From positions 1-19,356 of the forward strand of contig DATDUW010000029.1 in the NCBI GenBank assembly GCA_035290185.1: 19,356 nt of DNA, in the 5' to 3' direction. Of the stretch, positions 14,276 through 19,356 are shown piece after piece. The first letter of the stretch is position 1. Every line of letters starts with the position of its first letter. Below the pieces are notes generated by a model, which saw nothing but the letters and a program-made list of their open reading frames with translations, was not told where the DNA came from and ran no database searches. This DNA comes from DATDUW01 sp035290185 (GTDB taxonomy: Bacteria; Patescibacteriota; Patescibacteriia; UBA9934; GWF2-40-263). A program made the position numbers and the translations under genes.

Positions 14276-15556
14276 ATGATTTACCCATTCCTTTTTTTTG
14301 GTCTCGTCCTCCTTTTTTTGATTGCCACCTGGAGGAATCCTCGTCGCGCCATCTTCCTTCTTTTTGCCTGCCTTCCCGCCTATTTGTTGCGTCTGGATGT
14401 TTTTGGGATGCCGACCACGCTCCTTGAATGGATGCTTGGCATGGCGATGTTGGCTTGGCTTACGGATCCGGTGAGACAAAAAATCGATGGGTCATTTCTG
14501 CGGGGGTGGCGTCTTCCTCTCTTTCTTTTTTTTCTTGCGTCTCTTGTCGGGTTTTTTGTTGCTCCAGATAAACTTGTTGCGCTTGGAATCTGGAAGGCGT
14601 ATGTCATAGAGCCCGTCTTCTTTTTTCTTTTGGTGCGGATCTCCTTGCGTTGGTATGACGATGCCCAAACCGTTGTCATGGCTCTTGGTTGCGGGGCGGC
14701 CGTTGTGGCTGCTTTTGCGATTTTTCAATCCGTAACCGGACTGGGCATTCCCATTCCTTGGGATGTGGAAAGGCGCGTGACAAGCGTTTATCCGTATCCA
14801 AATGCGGTCGGACTTTATGTGGGTCCCATTATTTTGTTAGGACTCGCAGCCCTGTCCCGCGGGGTAAAGGAGCGAATTCCTTCCCGAATTTTCTTTTGGA
14901 TTCTCGTATTGGGTCTTTGTGTTGCGGCAGTGATTTTTTCGCAAACAGAAGCTGTTTGGGGTGCGGTCCCTGCGGCTGTTCTCGTCTTAATGATTGGCCT
15001 TTTCCCCCGTCTGCGCCTGCTGGCTGTCCCCCTGGCTCTTGCAGGAATCCTTGTTATGCTGGCTGTCCCAGCTCTGCGTACAAAAGCCCTGTTGCATGAT
15101 TACTCTGGTGAAGTGCGTCGCAAGCAGTGGACAGAGACAGCGGAGATGCTCAAGGACCGTTGGGCTTTCGGCGCTGGACTTTCTGGCTATCCGGCCGTTA
15201 TGGCCGCCTATCACGTCTTTCCCGAGATTGAGATTTTTCAGTACCCACACAATATTTTTTTGAATATCTGGTCGGAATTCGGTCTCCTTGGATTTCTCGT
15301 CCTCGCGATGTTGACGTGGCGTGTCTTACGTCTTTATCGTAAGGCCGATCGGGAAAGATCGCCCATGCTTTGGCTCACGTTCGGCTGCGTGGCCGCCCTC
15401 GTCGAGATGTTTCTCCATGGTTTCGTAGACGTCCCTTATTTTAAAAACGATCTAGCCCTGTTGACCTGGGGCATTTTCGCCCTTCTATCCTGGTCAGCTA
15501 CGGGAAGGTTTGGAGAGCCAGAGAAGAGAGAGGGTGGAACGATTTTTGCATCGTGA
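14276..15556 (+). CDS. O-antigen ligase/polymerase family membrane protein
   Basis: The 426-residue protein has about 10-12 TM helices and a large loop carrying the Wzy_C/WaaL features: YPYPNAVGLYVGPI near 175-190, then EIFQYPHNIFLNIWSEFGLLGF around 320-340. The H-N-x-F/W-L-x-x-W-x-E-x-G-x-x-G pattern is diagnostic. These enzymes transfer or polymerise lipid-linked glycans on the outer face of the membrane. In CPR cells the acceptor may be a surface protein or cell-wall glycan. It begins 24 bp after the flippase gene and is probably in the same operon. No glycosyltransferases are adjacent in the window. Confidence 0.87.
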   Translation: MIYPFLFFGLVLLFLIATWRNPRRAIFLLFACLPAYLLRLDVFGMPTTLLEWMLGMAMLAWLTDPVRQKIDGSFLRGWRLPLFLFFLASLVGFFVAPDKLVALGIWKAYVIEPVFFFLLVRISLRWYDDAQTVVMALGCGAAVVAAFAIFQSVTGLGIPIPWDVERRVTSVYPYPNAVGLYVGPIILLGLAALSRGVKERIPSRIFFWILVLGLCVAAVIFSQTEAVWGAVPAAVLVLMIGLFPRLRLLAVPLALAGILVMLAVPALRTKALLHDYSGEVRRKQWTETAEMLKDRWAFGAGLSGYPAVMAAYHVFPEIEIFQYPHNIFLNIWSEFGLLGFLVLAMLTWRVLRLYRKADRERSPMLWLTFGCVAALVEMFLHGFVDVPYFKNDLALLTWGIFALLSWSATGRFGEPEKREGGTIFAS

Positions 15557-15666
15557 AGCGATGAAAGATGTTTGGCATTGACAAAATCTGCATTTTGGAT
15601 AAGGTATCCTCTTGTTTTTTCAAAATTTGTTTGGTGAATGCCGTTTTTCTTCAGTTTCCTGAGCAT
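15436..15666 (-). pseudogene. Possible small gene or remnant, antitoxin-like
   Basis: In the 200-bp gap before the cold-shock-like gene, a minus-strand frame is open from about 15744. It translates to ENLPVSFRIPEHLQQMLRKL and further basic, helical sequence with KTRGYLIQNADF. The (V)SFRIPEHL start resembles ribbon-helix-helix DNA-binding antitoxins, whose first strand is followed by a helix. The only ATG (15666) falls after that motif, and no start codon lies before it. The 3' part runs antisense into the ligase gene for 120 bp. This fits a decayed gene better than an intact one. No partner toxin is visible. Confidence 0.3.
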
Positions 15667-15763
15667 CTGCTGTAGGTGTTCAGGAATCCTGAAGGAAACG
15701 GGTAGATTCTCAAGGGTTCTGTCTGCTGTCTGCCCACTATCTGGTCAGAGGAAGGAACTGAAA

Positions 15764-17284
15764 ATGAAAGAGAACGAAGTTTTTTACGTTGGTCGCGTGG
15801 GATCCGTGCTCGATGGATACGGATTTATCTCCATCCGGACGATCAGACGAATGGATGGTATGGAACACAACCTCAAGCACGACGTCTTCGTGCATCTCGA
15901 TGATTATGTTAACGGTTTCGAACTCAAGGAAGGTCTTCTCTTGCAGTTCGCGTGTGGCCAGGATCTGCGTCGGGGCGATGATTTCAGACGCGCTATCAAT
16001 GTGACGACTGCTCCGGAGACGGCTTTGTTGCCGCTCGTCGGTTCGGTCATTCCCGGATTGGTTCACGAGATCCCCTATCACGTCGGAATGAAGGAGATTC
16101 CGATCGAACAGGTTACGTTGGCCAGGGCCAACCACCCGCTGGAAGGGCTTCCCTGCGATGAGGCGACGGTACAGGTTCCTGACGACGACGAGGGCCTGAG
16201 GCGGGTGTTGACTGAGTATTTGATGGTTCAGTTCCCGCAATTGGGCGGCGTTGGTATCGACTACACCGTTATTGGGTACGACGAGCAAGCCCAGAACGCC
16301 AGGATCGCGGAAGAAAAGCAGGCTCTTATGGACCTCGATATGGCGACGCAGGCCAACGAGCTCCAGGAGGCGTACGACAGGTTCAAGGCCGTGCGCCGAC
16401 TGCTTGTGATCACCATCGAACGTGGTTTTTTCCGACCCGGAACGCAACTGTCACCGGCTATTTTCCAGGTCATCTTGAGTCTCATCGAGAAAGCCGAGAA
16501 TTCAGGGGAGAAGCTGGAGGCCGTCACTGGTGTTGAAGAAACCATCGGATTTATGATCGAAAAAGGCCTTCTTCGGCCCAATACGATTATTCCCAATCGG
16601 CATCTGGTGGAGCTTTTCGTGGCGTGTCCGGTATGGTTCTGGGTACTTTCCGGTCAGGATGCGACGGATGCGAAAGTGCGGGCGACTGTTAGAGATCCGG
16701 AGGTACATCCTGTCACGGAGGCGGTCTGCAGGATGTTTCAAAACCAACGGTGGTACGACGTCTTTCAGATGTTCAACCGTCGTACCCGCGGACTTGATCG
16801 ATACCAAGGGGAAATTATTCCCAGGCACATTCGTGAACTCCTCCGGCCAGCGGCTCAGGTCTTTGATGCGGTTGCCATTATCACTCCGTATCACGATGTG
16901 GCAGGAGTGGACTGGGGTGATCTGGCCTGGCTCCGGAGCATTGATCCCTATGTGATCGGGTTCAAGTGGGGCCTCCCCGTGTTTTTCATTCTCGGCCGTT
17001 ACTCGGACTCAGGGATTTTTCCCCTGATCCAGGAACTTACGGCCGATACGATGCTCTTCCTTCGGTCAAACCTTCTGAAGTTAGAGAATTTCAACCTCGT
17101 TCAGTCTCCCTACTGGTTCACGGGAAGTAAGCGTGATGGCTTGTTTAAGTCAAAGATGGGTACATACCTCGTGGAGCGCACCCAGGAGATGACCCAGGCC
17201 TTCGAGGCTGGGCACCTCTTCGACTGGCTCCGCGGGGAATGGGATTTTCCCACGACCGCGGTCGACCTGTCGTCTACCCCCTGA
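15764..17284 (+). CDS. Cold-shock-like OB-fold domain fused to large unknown region
   Basis: The 506-residue product starts with a cold-shock-type domain at about 5-75. GRVGSVLDGYGFISI corresponds to the first strands and RNP1 (GYGFI), and HDVFVHLDD corresponds to RNP2 (VFVH). A G-x-x-L-x-x-x-L-x-F stretch follows, then a closing strand AINVT. Such domains bind single-stranded RNA or DNA. An insertion (IRRMDGMEHNLK) separates the two RNP motifs. The remaining 430 residues are soluble, mixed alpha/beta, with no family I recognise. They contain a helical segment (EEKQALMDLDMATQANELQE) and a short internal repeat, ERGFFRPGTQLSP against EKGLLRPNTIIPN. ATG 15764 is chosen because GGAAGG (15750-15755) sits 8 nt before it, although the frame is open further up. 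The terminator at 17321-17353 closes the unit. Confidence 0.75.
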   Translation: MKENEVFYVGRVGSVLDGYGFISIRTIRRMDGMEHNLKHDVFVHLDDYVNGFELKEGLLLQFACGQDLRRGDDFRRAINVTTAPETALLPLVGSVIPGLVHEIPYHVGMKEIPIEQVTLARANHPLEGLPCDEATVQVPDDDEGLRRVLTEYLMVQFPQLGGVGIDYTVIGYDEQAQNARIAEEKQALMDLDMATQANELQEAYDRFKAVRRLLVITIERGFFRPGTQLSPAIFQVILSLIEKAENSGEKLEAVTGVEETIGFMIEKGLLRPNTIIPNRHLVELFVACPVWFWVLSGQDATDAKVRATVRDPEVHPVTEAVCRMFQNQRWYDVFQMFNRRTRGLDRYQGEIIPRHIRELLRPAAQVFDAVAIITPYHDVAGVDWGDLAWLRSIDPYVIGFKWGLPVFFILGRYSDSGIFPLIQELTADTMLFLRSNLLKLENFNLVQSPYWFTGSKRDGLFKSKMGTYLVERTQEMTQAFEAGHLFDWLRGEWDFPTTAVDLSSTP

Positions 17285-17320
17285 GGTTCTCGCCATCCTG
17301 CGCGGGGACCTCCCCGACTT

Positions 17321-17353
17321 AGAGCCGCCTCTCTTGTAGAGCGGCTCTTTTTT
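17321..17353 (+). terminator. Rho-independent terminator
   Basis: AGAGCCGC (17321-17328) pairs with GCGGCTCT (17341-17348), and with one bulged C the stem extends to about 11 bp. T residues run to 17353. It ends transcription of the cold-shock-like gene. Confidence 0.88.
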
Positions 17354-17429
17354 GATTTTTCCCCCTTCCTTTGCTATTTTTCCTTTGGTTACCTTTCGAT
17401 TTATAAATTCATCTTTTTTCAAAAATAGC

Positions 17430-18605
17430 ATGCAAATCATTTACGCCAAGGAGGAAGCTCCACAGAAGTTTTCAAAATCCATCTTTTTGGCAGGACCGTC
17501 TCCACGCAATCCTTCCCATCCGAACTGGCGACCGGAGGCGCTCACCATTCTCGAGGATATGGGTTACGACGGAACCGTCTTTCTCCCGATTCCGCGAGAC
17601 GGAGACTGGGGTCTTGACTATGATGCCCAGGTCGATTGGGAAACCCGGCACCTGAACATGTCCGACGTCGTGGTTTTTTGGGTACCACGCGACATGCGTG
17701 ATCTTCCAGCCCTCACCACCAATGTTGAGTTTGGGATGTTCTATGATTCGGGCAAGGCTGTCTTGGGTTATCCAGAAGGGGCATGCCACATGCATTATCT
17801 TGCCCATCACGCTCGAAAGGAACAGGTGCCTATTCACGGAAGTTTGGAATCGACCCTGCATGCCGCTGTCGAAAAGATCGGAACCGGCGCAGAGCGAACA
17901 GGGGGAGAACGAATGGTCCCATTCCATATTTGGTGTTTGCCGCACTTTCAGAGATGGTTGAAAGCCCAGAAGGAAGCTGGAAATCGTCTGGACGGGGCAA
18001 GACTTCTCTGGTCGTTTCGGGTTGGACCAGCGCAGGCACAACCCTTTCCATTCGCTTTTGCCCTTCATGTTGATGTTTACATCACATCCGAGGGTCGTCA
18101 TAAGACCAACGAATTTATCATTGCTAGGCCGGACATTGCGACGATTGTGGCTTACCGCAAACGTTTTCCTTTTATGGATACGGATGTGGTGCTCATCCGC
18201 GAATTTCGCAGTCCTGCTGGGACAACAGATGGTTTCATTCACGAGGTTCCAGGCGGATCTTCCTGGAAATCCAATGAAGACTTTTCTGTTCTGGCCGTTC
18301 GTGAACTCAACGAAGAGACGGGTTTTTCTGTTGATCCAACTCGTCTTCGCCCTCTTGGTGCCCGCCAACTTTGCGGCACCCTTTCCGTGCACCAGGCACA
18401 CGTATTTGCCTGTGAAGTGACAGAAGGAGAGTTGATTTCGTTGCGTCAGCAAAAAGAGCATGGGATGGTGTGTGGCGTTGTTGAGGATACTGAACGTACG
18501 TATGTCGAAGTTTATCGTCTTGGGGATCTCCTTGATTCCGCATCCAATGAGGTTGACTGGTCAATGATCGGTATGATTCTTACGGCCGTTAAGGAAGATC
18601 ATTGA
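17430..18605 (+). CDS. Nucleoside 2-deoxyribosyltransferase-like domain fused to Nudix domain
   Basis: The 391-residue protein joins two nucleotide-handling domains. Residues about 12-120 match the nucleoside 2-deoxyribosyltransferase-like fold: SIFLAGPSPRNPSHPNWRPE, GYDGTVFLPIPRDG, QVDWETRHLNMSDVVVFWVP and LTTNVEFG. The last two carry the acidic and N-x-E-F-G residues typical of the family. This family exchanges bases on deoxynucleosides or hydrolyses nucleotide N-glycosidic bonds. The C-terminal part (about 225-380) is a Nudix domain with RELNEETGF (291-299). Its box begins GGSSWKSNE, one residue longer than the canonical G-x5-E. About 100 residues link the two domains. The start is ATG 17430. 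The frame is open upstream to 17352, but that would overlap the terminator. The combination suggests nucleotide salvage or clean-up, and the substrate is unknown. Confidence 0.85.
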   Translation: MQIIYAKEEAPQKFSKSIFLAGPSPRNPSHPNWRPEALTILEDMGYDGTVFLPIPRDGDWGLDYDAQVDWETRHLNMSDVVVFWVPRDMRDLPALTTNVEFGMFYDSGKAVLGYPEGACHMHYLAHHARKEQVPIHGSLESTLHAAVEKIGTGAERTGGERMVPFHIWCLPHFQRWLKAQKEAGNRLDGARLLWSFRVGPAQAQPFPFAFALHVDVYITSEGRHKTNEFIIARPDIATIVAYRKRFPFMDTDVVLIREFRSPAGTTDGFIHEVPGGSSWKSNEDFSVLAVRELNEETGFSVDPTRLRPLGARQLCGTLSVHQAHVFACEVTEGELISLRQQKEHGMVCGVVEDTERTYVEVYRLGDLLDSASNEVDWSMIGMILTAVKEDH

Positions 18606-18608
18606 GAG

Positions 18609-18752
18609 ATGAAAATTGTGGATTTGAATTTTTCCAGATTTCTTCTACGTTTTTTTGTTTGTCTTAGCCTAATTTTTTGCTGTTTTTCCCTGGCGTCTTC
18701 CGCACCCCTTGCATTTCCTTTTTCCTGTGGATCACCTGCGGATATTTCTTGA
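18609..18752 (+). CDS. Possible small secreted peptide or orphan signal peptide (47 aa)
   Basis: An ATG 3 bp after the previous stop opens a 47-residue frame. It has a basic start (SRFLLR), a hydrophobic core (FFVCLSLIFCCFSLASS) and then APLAFPFSCGSPADIS. This is what a signal peptide with an A-S-S-A cleavage zone looks like, with almost no mature protein. GAGAG just before the ATG could be a weak Shine-Dalgarno. It could be a genuine small secreted or membrane peptide, the start of a gene whose remainder was lost, or chance in T-rich DNA. It ends just before the 23S rRNA promoter. Confidence 0.3.
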   Translation: MKIVDLNFSRFLLRFFVCLSLIFCCFSLASSAPLAFPFSCGSPADIS

Positions 18753-18762
18753 CGCGCGGGCC

Positions 18763-18791
18763 TTGACAGGGTTTTAACCCTCCGTTAGAAT
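18763..18791 (+). promoter_or_regulatory. 23S rRNA promoter
   Basis: TTGACA (18763-18768), an ideal 17-bp spacer and TAGAAT (18786-18791) form a near-consensus strong promoter. The predicted start is near 18798, about 320 nt before the mature 23S 5' end. It shows that the 23S gene has its own promoter rather than depending on an upstream 16S. Confidence 0.8.
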
Positions 18792-18797
18792 TCCCAC

Positions 18798-19117
18798 GCA
18801 ATGATTTGAAACCGACTACCTTCTTTGTCCCAAGAATTGCCCTATGAACGGGCTACAGATGGGATGGAGGGAAGGCAGGAAATGGAAGAGAAAATCCATT
18901 TTCCACACGCCTGCGGGTAGAGGACAGTCCACCATCCGCGCGGCAAGCGCGGATTTTAAAACCTTGGAATCAGAGAAGAGCTTATCGAGGTTCTTCCCTG
19001 GTCCGAAGGCGTCGCCTCTAGGCTTCGGCCGAGGGTCCGGGCGATCCTTCACAATTGAAGATCGAAGAAACCATCAATACAGAATGACTGTAAGACACGA
19101 GCATCTGTTCTTACAGT
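18798..19117 (+). ncRNA. 23S rRNA precursor leader
   Basis: The ~320-nt stretch between promoter and mature 23S has several small stems: AATGGA with TCCATT around 18890-18910, CCGCGC with GCGCGG around 18936-18954, and a GC-rich part near 19008-19040. It includes no tRNA or 16S sequence. Frames through it (for example from 18844) look like chance. It is probably an rRNA leader with processing or antitermination elements. I looked for an RNase P RNA match and did not find its conserved core. Confidence 0.5.
19087..19117 (+). promoter_or_regulatory. Hairpin at the 23S 5' processing site
   Basis: ACTGTAAGA (19087-19095) and TCTTACAGT (19109-19117) are perfectly complementary across a 13-nt loop. 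The hairpin ends at the base before the inferred mature 23S 5' end. The position suggests a cleavage or processing structure. In many bacteria the site is set by a long stem pairing 5' and 3' flanks instead, so a local hairpin is notable. Confidence 0.65.
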
Positions 19118-19356
19118 GGTTGTAGAGGAAAAGGGCATACGGTGGATGGCTCGACGGAAAGCGCTGATGAAGGACGTAGCAGCCTGCGATAAGCCTCGGG
19201 GAGGTGGCAAGCAACCTTTGATCCGAGGATTTCCGAATGGGGAAACCCGGCCCGCCATCGGCGGGTCATCTCCTACTGAATCTATAGGTAGGAGAAAGGC
19301 ACCTGGGGAAGTGAAACATCTCAGTACCCAGAGGAAAAGAAAAAGACCGCTAGCTT
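19118..19356 (+). rRNA. rrl: 23S ribosomal RNA, 5' part
   Basis: The sequence follows bacterial 23S rRNA from its 5' end: GGTTG, ACGGTGGATGGC, GATGAAGGACGTAG, CTGCGATAAGC, GATTTCCGAATGGGGAAACC, CTGAATCTATAGG and GTGAAACATCTCAGTACCC, then GAGGAAAAGAAA. The gene runs off the right edge, so only domain I is seen. No intron is visible in this part. The 16S gene does not precede it in the window. Confidence 0.97.

Noticed and set aside
15679..15693. Perfect 7-bp palindrome TTCAGGAATCCTGAA as an operator
   Set aside because: It is isolated and lies in the possible antitoxin-like frame, where it encodes R-I-P-E. No second copy or overlapping promoter supports an operator.
18798..19117. RNase P RNA or tmRNA in the 23S leader
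   Set aside because: A GAGGACAGTCC-like stretch looked suggestive, but the other conserved core segments of RNase P RNA are absent. No tRNA-like domain for tmRNA is present.
18844..19125. A 93-residue protein upstream of 23S
   Set aside because: It lies between a strong rRNA promoter and the mature 23S start, is highly basic without a known pattern, and runs into the rRNA.

Overview
The window looks like a chromosomal segment of a Candidate Phyla Radiation (Patescibacteria) bacterium, most likely a Parcubacteria-type lineage. This is inferred from gene content: a diversity-generating retroelement (DGR), a secreted lamin-tail-domain protein, a SpoIID-domain protein with Ig-like domains, very small hypothetical proteins, tightly packed or overlapping genes, and a 23S rRNA gene with no 16S gene in the 19 kb upstream. 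TGA works as a stop codon throughout, which argues against the code-25 lineages (Gracilibacteria, Absconditabacteria). No species can be named from sequence alone.

Layout. 1-1921 is a DGR: a non-coding template repeat (TR, about 300-450, plus strand) closed by its own terminator, an avd gene on the opposite strand (477-800), and a DGR-type reverse transcriptase (851-1921). The diversified target gene (VR copy) was not found and is probably left of the window or elsewhere. 1944-5644 begins with a promoter and a short terminator-like hairpin. It continues with a large secreted, membrane-anchored lamin-tail protein and three small hypothetical genes, and ends at a strong terminator. 5696-5973 holds divergent tRNA-Gly(GCC) and tRNA-Leu(UAA). 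6316-8645 is a compact plus-strand run: ruvB, a two-TM protein, a bacterial PH-domain protein and a Nudix hydrolase. 8714-9523 is an AT-rich minus-strand gene with a putative PD-(D/E)XK-like nuclease region, flanked by hairpins. It looks acquired.

9801-15556 is a cell-envelope block: minus-strand spoIID-like and dacA-like genes coupled by an ATGA overlap, divergent from a flippase and an O-antigen-ligase-like gene. 15764-17284 encodes a protein with an N-terminal cold-shock-like OB fold followed by a large region I do not recognise. 17430-18605 encodes a fusion of a nucleoside 2-deoxyribosyltransferase-like domain with a Nudix domain. A small signal-peptide-like ORF follows. A near-consensus promoter and a ~320-nt leader then drive the 23S rRNA gene, which runs off the right edge.

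Functionally, three themes stand out: protein diversification (DGR), surface and envelope biogenesis (lamin-tail protein, DacA, SpoIID, flippase, ligase) and nucleotide housekeeping (two Nudix proteins, one fused to a deoxyribosyltransferase domain). The most noteworthy system is the DGR. Its avd is inverted between TR and RT, and a C9/G9 homopolymer separates a good ATG from the avd reading frame.
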